Source of the DNA: Erpobdella octoculata
Taxonomy: Eukaryota; Annelida; Clitellata; Hirudinida; Erpobdellidae
Assembly: GCA_963978895.1 (NCBI GenBank)
Contig: OZ022238.1
Span: 38,064,667-38,128,666, forward strand
Length of the DNA stretch: 64,000 bases
Reading direction: 5' to 3'
In this document: positions 52,346 through 63,960 of the stretch, one piece after another
How positions within the stretch are numbered: position 1 is the first letter of the stretch
How the letters are laid out: the number at the start of each line of letters is the position of its first letter
Translations under genes and position numbers: made by a program
The notes under the pieces: model-generated
Database searches by the model: none
Told to the model about the DNA's origin: nothing
Seen by the model: the letters and a program-made list of their open reading frames with translations, nothing else

Positions 52346-53358
52346 ATATCAAATTTCCCGATTAATGGGCTATAATGGTCTCCCAAAATTTAGGTGACTT
52401 TATAATGTTATGAAGATCATAAAAGTTTAGGCCGGGTGAAAGGAGTGGTAGCTCCCTAGATTTAATCAGAAAACCCTGAAAAATTAGGGCAAAACAGGCT
52501 AGAAATTCATCAAAAGTCAAACAATTGTCAAAAAAGTAGGCATATAATTTTAAACAAAAATTTTCTTATATTCTTGAAAATTACCTACGGACGCCTACGG
52601 TCCTACGGACTACCCCCATTTTCCCGGTCATCAGCTTTTAAGAAGTAAGGTTATCTATTTTGCTTCATCTCAGCAACAGCATCTGGGACAAATTGTTTCA
52701 GAAACTCACACATTACAATATTCCATAGTTCTAATTCTAAACTATTTCTCCCAAAGTAGCTGATGACCAGGAGGTAATCGCAGGTAATTTTTCAAGTTTT
52801 ATTTTCGAAAAAATAAGCATAAAATTTTAAACAAAATTAAAAAATTTTTAAAAAAATTATCTACGGTCATATGGACTACCCATTTTTTCCCGGTCACCAG
52901 CTTTTAAGAAGAAAAGTTGCAAATTTTTTAGAAAAATTTCTTTAATTTAGGTAATTTTCCAGGTTTTTTTCAAAAAACTTTTACAGTTTTTTTGCAAACT
53001 TTCATTTAGGTTTCAATCTCTGTTTGTGTTTGTGTCTTTCTCTGTACGCAAATCGTGCAAGTAAAATTTAACCAGCTTTTTGACTAGCTAGGAAACTGAA
53101 ACTTTCAGCATAGCTTTATATTGGATGACAATACATAATTCAATTAAAAAAGAAAAAAGTTTGGGTTAAAAAACTTGTTTTACCCTTTGCTTGTTTTAAT
53201 AAATAGCTGAAGATTTGAAGAGAGGTTGTTTTAGGGACCTTCTCAAATTTTGGGAAGGTAGTCGTAGGTACTTTTCCCAAATTTTGTCTAGCTTCGTAGC
53301 CATTTTTCAGAAAAAAATTGGGAAAACCGCTTTTCTGCCTCTCCAAATGACGCCCCTG
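52346..53358 (-). repeat. Family C hAT-like MITE remnant
   Basis: The minus-strand terminus CAGGGGCGTCATTTGGAGAG begins at 53358, and AAAAGTACCTACGACTACCT lies inside. Upstream, the motif CCCGGTCATCAGCTTTTAAG occurs twice (about 52625 and 52895), so older copies overlap. No coding sequence seen. The opposite end was not found. Confidence 0.5.
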
Positions 53359-53699
53359 TCCACGTCTATCCCCCACTTCTTTTCCAGCTATCAGCCCTGG
53401 TCATCAGGGCATCATTTGTAGAGAAAATGCAATATGACCAGTGTTTCATTCAGACACCTGGACTTTGGAGGAAAAATTGAAAATAAGGAAAGCTAGAGCG
53501 TCTTTTCAGCAATAAGTTGGGAAAACACAATGTTTCAAAAATCCCCAACCCACCCATTGCAAAATTTCTCCAAATTCGTTTACATTTTTTCCTCCTAAAG
53601 TAGCTGATATAGCGGGGGTTCCAAATTTTTAAAAAATATATTTTACACTTTTCTTTCACAAGGGGGCCGACTACACACTTGAGGTCCAAATAAGAAAGA
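53359..53699. other. Spacer, transposon debris
   Basis: A second family C-like end (CAGGGCATCATTTGTAGAG at about 53406, plus strand) and an AAAGTAGCTGATATAGCGGG motif. No gene. Confidence 0.45.
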
Positions 53700-54300
53700 A
53701 TCAAAACATAGATGCTGTTTTTAATTATATATTTAATATTATTACATTAATAATTTTAATATTATTTAATATTATATTTAATATTCATCAGACTGTGACT
53801 TTCCTTTACAGAAAATCATATATTTTTTATGTTAATTGAAATACTCTACTCAGAACTTTCTCACTACTTAGCCATCTTACTCCTGTTTAATATGATAAAT
53901 TTTGCGATTCTGTGTCTGTATATTTCAAAATGTTTCTGAACTGTCTATGGTTAAGTCCATGTGAATCATGTGATCTTATTAAAATCACCATCTTCACCAC
54001 AGGATTCAGTACACTGCTAATGTCCACACATTTAGCACACAAAGTTTGCAGGTGAATAATACAGCGCAGGAACATTGGTTGTGGAATGTGTTTTTTATTA
54101 CACATCTGCTTCACTTGTCCAACCAAGTCTTTTTTTATGCCACTCATGTTTTATTTTTTATCAAAAGTTAAGCAACTGAAGTTAGTCCAGTCCAAAAAAA
54201 AATATTTTAGAAAAATTAATACAAACTATATTTGTTTAAATATAAAAAGTTTCCAGGGGCCGGATGAGAGGCCTCGCGGACCGCAGTTTGGAGACCCCTG
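53700..54300 (-). mobile_element. hAT element fragment (GTF2IRD2-like), one end present
   Basis: The minus-strand terminus CAGGGGTCTCCAAACTGCGG starts at 54300, with GGTCCGCGAGGCC following. A transposase piece lies at 53887-54147. The other terminus is not visible, and the left part is AT-rich filler. Confidence 0.65.
53887..54147 (-). pseudogene. hAT transposase fragment (GTF2IRD2-like)
   Basis: Frame MSGIKKDLVGQVKQM, then HIPQPMFLRCIIHLQTLCAK and LNPVVKMVILIRSHDSHGLN with HRQF. This is the HCIIHQEALCAK...IRSRGLNHRQF block of the family. Upstream (DDE start) and downstream parts are missing. It is a different copy from that at 12541. Confidence 0.8.
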
Positions 54301-54469
54301 GATTAATTGATTGATTGATTAATGTACAATGTAATTTAGTACGTACAAGTTAATTAACAAGACTCATAAGCAAGTAAAACAGAATAACGTTGTCTAAGAC
54401 TTTGATAGACTTTAAGTGAGATGCCACAAAAGAAAAGGTCCGACCCCCCCCCCCCCCAGGACCCTCCAT

Positions 54470-54660
54470 GCATCCGCACCTGCAGTCTCTTCGAAATATC
54501 GCGTAGTCGTTGATGCGAACAACATTGTCCGCATGCTTTTTCTTTAGGTGGGTTTCTGAAATGACGGCGACATCGATTTTGTATCTAATTAATGCGACGC
54601 TCAACTGCTCTATTGCGTTCGGCTTTGCTAATGACGCTGCGTTAAGAACGAAAAAGTAGG
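54470..54660 (-). pseudogene. LINE endonuclease (APE) N-terminal fragment, copy 2
   Basis: Minus strand reads FFVLNAASLAKPNAIEQL, YKIDVAVISETHLKKKHADN and VVRINDYAIFRRDCR, then breaks at the MITE end CAGGTGCGGATGCATGG (54482). ISETHL holds the metal-binding Glu and IFRRDC the RxDR-type segment of LINE endonucleases. The rest of ORF2 is absent. Confidence 0.7.
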
Positions 54661-55527
54661 CGCGACTGCTTTAATTGTCCGTTTAGTTACATCCTTTGTT
54701 TCTTGTAGTTGAAATATTTCTTTTCTTTAATTGTTTGTTTGTTTGTTTCTTCTTACTTTGCCTTCCTATCTTTCATCGATAAGGACGAAAACAAGGAGTA
54801 CTTTTCGTAACAGACGGAACTTGCAGAGAATATTGAGAGTTTGAGCAGTGGAATGATGGGAGGCATTGTTGTATGAGAAACGCTCATCACGCGTGAACGA
54901 TGAAATACATGTCGACATGAAAATATAACAAATAAAAATAAACAAAAAATAAATAAATCGTTGTCAACAATAACATTCTCAAGACAGAAATCTTATAACA
55001 TAAAATAAATACATTTATATTCATTAATTGATAAAATTTTTTGTTAAGGATAATTCATAATATTATTATTATAATTATTATTAAGACGTAAAACTACAAA
55101 GAACAAATGGCGTAAATAACACCAGAGTAAAATAGAATAAACGACATATTTTAACTCATTTTACAAACTAAAAAATCTAAAGAATTATAAAACGTTAATT
55201 TATTGAAGAAGTAAATTATATTGAAAGAACATGTAACGAGCATGTATTCAACAATTCACTTATTTAAAACTAAAAAAAAAACAAATTACACAAGCAATTA
55301 GCAACTGAGCAAACAGTTCAAATTTTTGAAACACAAAGGTAACCATAGTTACTTAGTCAACTCAATTGATGCAAAATAAGAAAACGCAAATTTGTCAGAC
55401 AACAAGCAAACCGAGTTTAAAACCGAGTTTTTTTTCACAAATCTCTATGTACCATGTAGTCGTAAGGCGACTAAGGCACCCATTTATTTTAAATCAATAT
55501 TTAATTATTATTTTATAATTTTTAGTT

Positions 55528-56341
<814 letters not shown>

Positions 56342-56342
<1 letters not shown>

Positions 56343-56452
56343 TTAAAAACGGAATAATGTATATAATGTCACCCATCGAAGTACTAACCGAGCTCGACGT
56401 TGCGTAACTTCGGTGATTGGACGAGAAGCAGTGTTTTCAAGGACAACATCAG
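56342..56452 (-). repeat. 5S rRNA-derived SINE head, copy 2 (most complete)
   Basis: Minus strand from about 56452: GATGTTGTCCTTGAAAACAC, TTCTCGTCCAATCACCGAAG, TTACGCAACGTCGAGCTCGG, TTAGTACTTCGATGGGTGAC. This follows 5S rRNA from about position 20 to 85, including box A/intermediate and box C regions. The 3' end departs from 5S after GGGTGAC and ends ATTATTCCGTTTTT before (ATTG)n. A functional 5S gene is excluded by the diverged 3' third. Confidence 0.75.
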
Positions 56453-56754
56453 CGATGTTACACACAAACAAACAAACAACATTGGAAGTTAATTTAAGCG
56501 TTGTAAAAAATTACTTTACTTACAGTTTTTCAAATCTAATTAGTTGTTTTGGAAAGTTATCCAAGACATTTTTGGAGACTTTCAGATTGCCATGGTCAAG
56601 GAATATATATCTAGATTAATAAAAACTGTAATTAAACTAAATGTTAGCATGTTAGAGCTTCAGAACTTCCACCCTAGATAATGTCATAGATACTAAACTT
56701 GTGTGCACAATTTGGGAAAAATTGAATAACGGGAAGGAGTTTTTAATTTAGTAA

Positions 56755-56970
56755 ATATGGGTTGACGTTACACAGAATATACAGGATACACACCATACAC
56801 ACTTTACACACCATACATACAATGCACACGATAGACATATTCACACGATACACACTTACACACTTACACACGATACACGCCATACACACCATAAACACCA
56901 TACACACGATAAACACAATACACACCATACACACGATACACACCATACACGTGATACACACGATACATAC
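56755..56970. repeat. Degenerate CACACGATA / CACACCATA repeat, copy 2
   Basis: Aligns with 39205-39415, with an extra CACTTACACACTTACACACGA unit. Confidence 0.85.
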
Positions 56971-57197
56971 GTAAAGACATAATTTGAGCACTGTAAAAAA
57001 AACTTTTAACAAAAGTATGATTTAATGTGGGTATAAAATAATGACTGTGAAAAGATGATTTTACCCGGCTTCTGTAATAATGAGAAAAACAAGTAAACCG
57101 TTAAAACTTTATTTTTCACAATTTTTTTTATAATTTGTTATAAGGGAGCTTTTAAGTTTTCGCGAAATTTTTGTTTGGTGATTACAAATCTATAAAA

Positions 57198-57490
57198 GAA
57201 GTATAAAAATATTTTTTTAAAAACAACGCTCGTATACTAATTTACTAAAAGGTTAAAAATAATATTAAAGTGTACATATTAACATTTTTTGAACTAAAAT
57301 GTTTGTTTGGAAGATAAGAGCGTTGGGCGATAGTAGGTTATAGATATTATATAGATAACGCCCAACGTTCTTATCTTCAAAACGAAAATTTTAGTTCAAA
57401 AAATTGTATTATATTCACTTTAATATTATTTTTAGCATTTTAGTACATTAGTATACGAGCGTTGTTTTAAAAAATATTTTTTTTATACTT
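57198..57490. repeat. Long hairpin (foldback MITE-like), arms about 132 bp
   Basis: 57198-57329 pairs with 57359-57490 around a 29-nt loop. Landmarks are AACAACGCTCGTATACTAAT on the left and ATTAGTATACGAGCGTTGTT on the right; the inner ends are GCGTTGGGCG and CGCCCAACG. Same architecture as 6921-7216, but the sequence is unrelated. No ORF. Confidence 0.85.
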
Positions 57491-57592
57491 TATACTATTT
57501 TATATTTTTTAGTGTTAATTTTTTTAATAAATTTAAATATTATTTATATTTTTTATTATTTTTCATTTTTTACTATTTACATTTTTTTAAAT

Positions 57593-57700
57593 CTAAAAAC
57601 GGAATAATGTATTTAATGTCACCCATCGAAGTACTAACCGAGCTCGACGTTGCTTAACTTCGTTGATCAGACGAGACGTGGTGTTTTCAAAAACAACATT
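57593..57700 (-). repeat. 5S rRNA-derived SINE head, copy 3
   Basis: Minus strand: CCACGTCTCGTCTGATCAAC, GAAGTTAAGCAACGTCGAGC, TCGGTTAGTACTTCGATGGG. This copy is closest to 5S (TCTCGTCTGATC is exact). It ends ATTATTCCGTTTTTAGA without an (ATTG)n array. Plus-strand AACGTTGGAAGCTAATATAA nearby is shared with the other copies. Confidence 0.75.
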
Positions 57701-58189
57701 TGCGCTGAAACAAACAGACAAACAAATTACAAACAACAAACAACGTTGGAAGCTAATATAAGCGTTTTAATAAAATAGGAAAATATTTACTTCAGTCTAC
57801 TAAATACTTGATATGTTAAATGTGCGAGGAAAAAATACAATTTTATGAAAAAGATAGGAAACTTTTGATTTAAATAAAAAAAAGAATTTTTAATTATAAA
57901 TCTTTGCGTTGAAAACTTAATTTTGTTTTTTCAATAAATTTAAAACCAACGATTTTATTTCCTTGACAAAGTTTGTAAATCCTTGATATTAACATTTCCT
58001 CGTTTGCTTGCTTGCTTGAGCCATGCTTCAGGACCTGTTGACGTTTAAAAAAACAAACTTTCCGTTATCCAATCAAGTTGAAATTTAGTGTATAGAACTG
58101 TTGTCTATGACGATGCATTCTATTAATTTTCCAGATTGATTTGGCAACCCTCTTCTAAATGATAGTTGAAATTTAATTTATAAGTTTCA
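57701..58189. other. Spacer, diverged 255-bp family sequence
   Basis: Parts resemble the 7790-8625 tandem repeat (TGCATTCTATTAATTTTCCAG at about 58113). No gene. Confidence 0.45.
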
Positions 58190-58624
58190 TTTTAGGGTTT
58201 TTGATCAGACCAAGAAATACCATAGAATAGATTTGTCTAAGGTTAGTGAAAAGAGTTAGTTAACTCAACCTGAGCAATGCGTGTAGAATCTCTGCTTACG
58301 GGAGCTATGCTGGTGATGCCGGTGAGATTTGAACAGGTGAACGTTTTACCGCCACCCTTTTGATCTTTTGAGGAACGGTTTTAAGAAACACAATGTCCTG
58401 AGATAATAAAACATTGAAATATCTAGCAAAAACATTTGTACGGTGTAATAAAAATATTGTTATTATTATTTTTATTAGTGTTATCGTGCAAAGCAAACTT
58501 CGTGTTTTTGGTTCTGTAATGTTTGCTCAAAATCATATTTAATCACGAGCAACAAGACATAATAATAAATTGCTTGTAAAAATTTATTTTGATGATTAAC
58601 AATTTGTTATTCCAAAAATAACAG

Positions 58625-58863
58625 CTGGTCGACTTTCAAACATAGAAGCATTTGTTTTCAATGCGAAGTCTATGGCTGAAGTTCCTGTCGATTCCAATCG
58701 TCTTCAGCTCTGTGGCACGTACAATGCAACTGCCCTAGCAGGACAGAAGTTGAAGATTAACTGCGATTATATGATTTCTCCTGCTCGGTTTTTGATCTTG
58801 AAGCAGTCGAAAAATCAAAATTATATGGCAGTTTGTGAGATTGAAGTCTACCCAAGAGTTTAG
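58625..58863 (+). CDS. F-type lectin (fucolectin-like) domain, terminal exon (paralogue)
   Basis: Same acceptor (AAAATAACAG), frame, phase 1 start and length as 11689-11927. Reads GRLSNIEAFVFNAKSMAEVP, LCGTYNATALAGQKLKINC and AVCEIEVYPRV before TAG. Most differences are single bases that keep the protein (for example TQQYIA to NQNYMA). AATAAA follows at about 58974. Two similar open copies suggest recent duplication or some constraint. Again no upstream exon is visible nearby. Confidence 0.7.
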
Positions 58864-59143
58864 CGTGAAAACTCAAGAACACATTTGTAGACATTTCAAC
58901 GAAATATTTAGAGGAACTGTGAGGCATTGATAAAGATTTTTATTTTTGACTAAAAGTTAATATTAGAATAAAAAAATTTTTCATTTTGTTTTAGTAAAGC
59001 GATTTTTAAGCAAGGTGTCGATGTTTGGCAGCTAATCAAGGTGTTAAGTTAGCTGATTTTGGGGAACGTCAAACTTAAACTTGAATAACATACAGTAGAA
59101 GTGTGAATATATAAAATCCCATTTTCATGGGAGCCCATGAGAT

Positions 59144-59912
59144 CAGAGGCATAGCGAGGGTTTTTGGCGCCCGGGGCGAAACTATAAATTTTGCGCCCCC
59201 CGGGCTTTTGCCGTTCTCTTAAGAACTAAAAGTGTAGGTTTATATGCGTGCGTTTTGGCGCCATCTTTTCGCGATCAGTATTTGAAAAAAATGCGGCAAG
59301 CAAAAATTTTATTTAAAATACCGTAAAGAACAGAAATAAATTTTTTAAAAATCCACAAAACTCAGTGAGAATAAATGTAATAAATAAATGTCAATAAATG
59401 CACACACTGATAAAATTAAATATGGTCCTTAGGCTGTGTGTCATAAACTTGATGTCATAAAGGAGGTGTGCTGCACAGGGCACAGACGTTCTAGATAGCA
59501 AGAGCAGCTTTCAAAACATTGGCTCTACGTCAACGATGTGAAATGACTGGTGGCTGGAGCATGAAGGGGTCACCAAGTTCCACCTTGCCTGAGCCGGAGA
59601 TCTGTGCCTAGATTGTGGCTGGTGGGTTTGAAATGAAACACATGAGTGACATGGCTCTCTCCCTTCCTAAGAACCTAACAAGTTTGATGCTGCAGAACAA
59701 CTAAATGGACTGAAGCAGCAGATATACAACTAGACTGTGGACGACATCCTGATGCAAGGAAGGAAACTACTGTTTTTCTTGCATCTTACGCAAGCTTTGA
59801 GAGAGAGTTAGTCTAGCATGAATATACTGTATCTTCCTCTTCGGCGCCCCCCCCCCCCCCAAGATGGCGCCCGGGGCAGCTCGCCCTCCCCGCCCCCCTA
59901 GCTACGCCCCTG
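59144..59912. mobile_element. Non-autonomous hAT-like MITE, 769 bp
   Basis: Ends CAGAGGCATAGCGAGGG (left) and CAGGGGCGTAGCTAGGG (right, inward). Perfect 8-bp target duplication CATGAGAT (59136-59143 and 59913-59920). Both ends continue into GC-rich GGCGCCCGGGGC. Copy A (about 12210) has the empty site CTATGAGATTCACGG. No coding sequence recognised. Confidence 0.95.
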
Positions 59913-60165
59913 CATGAGATTCACGGTAATTAACGAAAATAGAAACACTTAATGAAAACATAATGAAAATTCTATGAAAATGGGAGATGTGTTCATGGAA
60001 CTAGAAATCAATGTTGTAAAAGTTTGGAAAATGCTCGCTTAACAATTATGTCAGGCTGTTAGTTGAGAACTCTGCTTTTTCACGGGTGTTTTGAAGAGCC
60101 TGTTTTGGTTTCTGCAAGCAAATGTTTGTTTTATATTGTAACGTTTATTAGAAAATTGAGCAAAG

Positions 60166-60680
60166 TTTGATAATTATTATTTACTAGCATCACTAAAAAA
60201 ATGTAAAGTTGATTATTTCATTTTAATTTTTGCAATAATGTAGTTCAAAGTAAGAATAATTTAAATGTAGTAAAGAAAAGTAGCATGGCAGGCATTAATA
60301 ACAGACACCAATCTATTGAAACTGAAATTAAGATGTACCACAATGTAGTGTTTTTCCCTTTCTCTCTCTTTTTTCCCATTTGCTTTCTCTTTTTCTCTTT
60401 TTCTCTTTTTCTCTCTCTCTCCTTCTCCCTTTTCTCTTTTTGTTTTTTAGCTTTCTTTGTTTTCTTGTTTTCTTGAAAGTCAATAAAGGAAGGTTTTTGT
60501 AAAAAAAATTAGATTGGTCAAACCGGAGGACCACGGAGGCTCTTTATCTATTCCCCCATAGCTATGTAGCCTTAATAAACAAAATATATAATATTTTTCA
60601 TAACTTATATACATATATTTTTTTTATAATTGTTTATAGTCTTTCTCACCATATGTTTTAAAACTGAAATGACGATTCTA
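60166..60680. other. Spacer with a polypyrimidine tract
   Basis: 60350-60450 is a CTCTTT/CTTTTT polypyrimidine tract on the plus strand. Otherwise AT-rich, no gene recognised. Confidence 0.6.
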
Positions 60681-60965
60681 GGACTGTTCATCAGAGGACG
60701 ATTCATCAAAGGACTGTTCGTCAAGGACTATTCATCAAGGGACTATTCATCAAAGGACTATTCATCAATGGACTATTCATCAAGAGGACGATTCATCATA
60801 AGGACTGTTCATCTAATGTCTTTTCATCCAGCGGACTATTCATCAAAAAATTTAATAAAATTGTTTAAGATGTTATTTTCAACCAAAATATGTTACCAAA
60901 ATATAGGGCAATCTATATCAAGTTTACAGTGCTACTCTGCTTGCATCCAAATACTTTATTCTTTA

Positions 60966-61120
60966 TAATAGAACTAGCGAGGTACCTTGTGTTGCCCGGG
61001 GTTTTTAGAAGTTTTTCGGTCGTTTTTCTCTCTCGCTCCCGTTTTCTTCCCCGCTTGCTCTCACGCTCCCGGTCGCTCTCTCTTCCCGCTTGTCTCCCGC
61101 TTCCGCTCCCGGTCACAGCA
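60966..61120 (+). repeat. Family A element end
   Basis: AGAACTAGCGAGGTACCTTG, TGCCCGGGGTTTTTAGAAGT, then CTCTCTCGCTCCCGTTTTC and GCTCCCGGTCGCTCTC. Same order as at 35841. Confidence 0.65.
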
Positions 61121-61686
61121 CCAGAAAAACTAAATTCGACTGTTTTCGTAAACCATATATGTACATTTACCAAAGGCCACAAACACGTCAAAGCATCACA
61201 CATGCCCGCTATGTCAAATCTGGCATCGGTCGTTTAACACCAAGGGGCCACGCTTCAAAGACACTTTTGCCTCGAGCAATCAACAAGTTTGTAGAAGACA
61301 TGATTGTAATATACAACAATTTTATTCGTCACATACAGTAAATAAAATAACTGGACAAGAAATAACGTCAAGATCTTAAGATCAAACGAGCAAAAGACAA
61401 TTGAATAATAAGTTTTAAAAAACTGCTTTCAACTGTTCGTACAAACTGTAAGTATATACACACTCAAACAGCCAGATACCATACACCTCAAAACATCACT
61501 AACACCCGGTATACCACTTCTGCCACACTTCAAAGAGACGAACACGCTCGCTTTAGCGAGGTCAGGAAAGGTTATTTCAAAGTGACGCTTACGCTCGTCC
61601 GGATCGTCAATAAACAACCAGACTCAGATTTCATGCAAACTTCAAATAAAAACTAAACACATTGGAACTCATTTAATTGATATAAA
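61121..61686. other. Family A body or spacer, duplicated segment
   Basis: 61130-61260 and 61430-61560 are diverged copies of one segment (CAAAGCATCACACATGCCCG against CAAAACATCACTAACACCCG; CACGCTTCAAAGACAC against CACACTTCAAAGAGAC). Weak open frames (for example 61617-61429 minus) have no recognised domain. Confidence 0.45.
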
Positions 61687-62570
61687 CAGTGTTGTTCGGT
61701 AACGAAGTAAAAGTAACGCGTTACTTTACTTTCGGACTTACTTTTACTTCGTTACTTTTCCAGGACAAACCGTTACAAAGTACTGTAAAAAATTAATAAA
61801 ACGACATAAAGTCTAAATCGATGTTGTATTTATTATCTATGATTATTAACGTAATCATTTTCGAACCCCATTTTACTTTTATGTTAGTAGTTAGTAGTAT
61901 TGAAGCTTGTGGGTGGAGCTAAGATTTTCGCGGTCATACTTGCTTTGGTGTACATGTGTACAATAGATTGTTCGAGATTACTTACTATGGAATTTTCCAA
62001 AGGAGCGAACGTGAGCAGTGGTGGCGATGATAGGCGCGTAACAACAATGAACTTAATTACGAACGCCCATGGCCATATTTAGTTAAAATGTTCAGATTTC
62101 AATCGATGGAAGCTAAAACGTTCAGATTCACATGCTTGCTGGGCAAACCTAAAGTAAAGTAATTATGTGTTTAGCATTCCACAATTCTCCGTCAAACTTG
62201 AAGAAACACGTGATACGCGTGCATCCAGCGCATGTATCGAAATACGAAAAATTGACAAAAAGGCACGAATAGAATTTTTTCATTAGTTTGCGTGTTATCA
62301 ATTAGTTTATCAGTTTTATCAACGCAGTAGCGTTTGAAAGACGATGGAATTATGATAAAATAGAGTTAGATGATTGACGAATGACCATTACAAAAAGCGG
62401 CTTCAGTACTTTTACTTTTTACTTTAAAAGTAACTTTAAAGTGCTGTTACATTTTACTTTTACTTAAGTACATTTTTTAGAAAATACTTTTACTTTTACT
62501 TAAATAACTTTTTGAGGCGTTACTTGTACTTTTACTTAAGTACTGAAACACAGTACTTTTTCCAACACTG
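61687..62570 (+). mobile_element. Non-autonomous hAT, 884 bp, with BED-finger remnant
   Basis: Ends CAGTGTTGTTCGGTAACG and CAGTGTTGGAAAAAGTACTG (inward). Perfect 8-bp target duplication GATATAAA (61679-61686 and 62571-62578). Subterminal regions are rich in AAGTAA / TTACTTTT motifs on both sides. The interior keeps part of a transposase gene. Confidence 0.95.
62107..62272 (+). pseudogene. BED zinc-finger remnant inside the hAT MITE
   Basis: First part TFRFTCLLGKPKVK (C-x-x position), then a frame change at about 62160, then CLAFHNSPSNLKKHVIRVHP. S-NLKKH....H is the diagnostic C-terminal half of BED fingers. A stop follows RHE. It shows that the MITE arose by internal deletion of an autonomous BED-type hAT. 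Confidence 0.7.
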
Positions 62571-62578
62571 GATATAAA

Positions 62579-62850
62579 AGACCTATTTTGTATTTTTAAT
62601 AAAAGTTGTGGTAGCGAATAGCGCTGAGAATAGCCAAAAAATGTAGCGGCGCTTTCATCAACGATCTTGTCAGCCAATGGTACCGCTCTTAACAACCCTG
62701 GTTGCCATCACTATTTTTTTAAAATTACTGATATGTTTGAAATTTATTTTATCAAAGATGAATAACTGTCTTTTAAAAATACATCAAATTACTTTACGCT
62801 GAAAATATCTTGGGTATATATTGATAAAGGTTGCTGAGTGGCTTCAAAAT
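62579..62850. other. Spacer inside the type 2 foldback element
   Basis: AT-rich, no gene recognised. Confidence 0.45.
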
Positions 62851-63104
62851 TTGATGAATAGTCCTCTTGATGAATAGTCTTTAGATGAACAGTCCTTATG
62901 ATGAACCGTCCTCTTGATGAATAGTCCTTCGATGAATAGTTCCTTGATGAATAGTCCCTTGATGAATAGTCTTTGATGAACAGTCTCTTGATGAATCGTC
63001 CTTTGATGAAAAGTCCGCATACCGAAATGACTGTATGTAGGAAGCACCTAAGTACTTCCTGTCGTAGATCATATTTGATCTTTTTATCTGACTTTTTCTT
63101 TATA

Positions 63105-63320
63105 TACATATATTTATATTATATATAAATATATGTATATGTATATAGCGACCAGGAAGAGGAGAGAGGCGGGAAAGAAAGAGGAAGAGGAAGCTGGAGA
63201 GCGAGAGAGAGCAGGAAAGCAAGCGGAAGCGAGAAAGCGAGCGGGAAAGGAAACGGGGGCAAGAGAGAAAAACAATAAAAAAACCTCTAAAACCCCTGGA
63301 AATGTGGGTAATCCCGTTAG
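63105..63320 (-). repeat. Family A element end with short TA tract
   Basis: Plus strand (TA)-rich 63105-63147, then GCGACCAGGAAGAGGAG and purine-rich 18-bp-like units (GCAGGAAAGCAAGCGGAAGC), then AAAAAAACCTCTAAAACCCC. On the minus strand this is the GGGGTTTTAGAGG end of family A. Confidence 0.6.
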
Positions 63321-63377
63321 TATCTACAGGGTAGCCCAAAAAAAGTAAGAACATCTCACATAATTTAATTTATTTTT

Positions 63378-63960
63378 TTAATTTATTTATTTTATTTATT
63401 TCAGACAAAGTCAAAGGGCTATCAGCCGCTTACATGAACAAGTAGCAACATTTAAAGCAGAAAAAATGATAGAGTAACAGAGCTAGACTACAAAAAAAGG
63501 CACACAATTTAAAACTTAAAAAGAAAAAATTTATTAGTCATTCTAGTCATTGTTCTAAGGCACCCGAACACTGAGAAATTGATTAAAGTTAAGTAGTTGG
63601 ATTGATGAGTTGAATCTGGTTAAAGTTGTGGAATTCACAACATCAGCTGGTAAGGAATTCCACGGTTTTACCACACGATTGCAAAAAAAAGTGTTTTGAG
63701 GTTTCACATTAGAATTTGGTAGTTGTCAATCTGTGATTGTGTCTTCTGGTTCTGGAATAATTTGAATTGATGAGAGGTATTGTGGTTTGAGTGAGGTTAT
63801 TTTTAATTTTGAAGCAAAGCGTGAGGTCAGCCAGTAATCGACGTTTCTCTAAAGAGTGTAGTTGACTGTAAACTCTGGGCTTGGAGCTGGTATTGGTACA
63901 CTTCACACGGGTTTACCTTTTACTTAAACAAGTACAGGAAAAAACTTTTCAAATACAATT
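63378..63960 (-). pseudogene. CR1-like LINE ORF2 C-terminal fragment
   Basis: Minus strand contains QLHSLEKRRLLADLTLCFKI (63860-63800) and, in another frame, TFFCNRVVKPWNSLPADVVN (about 63690-63630). These match the C-terminal end of the element at 23707 (SLEHRRLIADLCLCYKI; FFSNRIIKSWNALPHDVV). One frameshift near 63720 and a TTTATTTATTTAT-type 3' tail at 63378-63400. The RT core is absent. Confidence 0.8.

Larger units (their letters stand above)
58190..60165. repeat. Paralogous segment, copy B
   Basis: Counterpart of 11385-12317 plus 18262-18428. It contains the lectin exon and a 769-bp MITE. At about 60011 it has the uninterrupted sequence AATCAATGTTGTAAAAGTTT where copy A has a hAT. Confidence 0.85.
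60681..63016. mobile_element. Foldback-like element with arms of about 15-bp tandem repeats (type 2)
   Basis: Left arm 60681-60852: about eleven units of GGACTATTCATCAA and variants. Right arm 62851-63016: the same units inverted (TTGATGAATAGTCC). Inner ends both continue into an AATTT/AAATTTT stretch. The interior (about 2 kb) holds a family A end, spacer and a BED-type hAT MITE. Unit size and layout match the element at 43449-44476, but the unit sequence differs. Confidence 0.65.

Noticed and set aside
57593..57700. Functional 5S rRNA gene
   Set aside because: The 3' third is missing or unlike 5S, and copies are embedded in dispersed repeats; called SINE-like instead.
60630..60968. DYSSKDYSS / LFIKGLFIKD frames here and at 62789-63109
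   Set aside because: Translation of the inverted 15-bp arrays; the same peptide pattern appears at both ends because the arrays are copies.
61900..62082. 60-codon frame with a hydrophobic start, resembling a secreted peptide
   Set aside because: Lies inside a non-autonomous hAT upstream of a BED finger remnant; more likely part of the decayed transposase exon.
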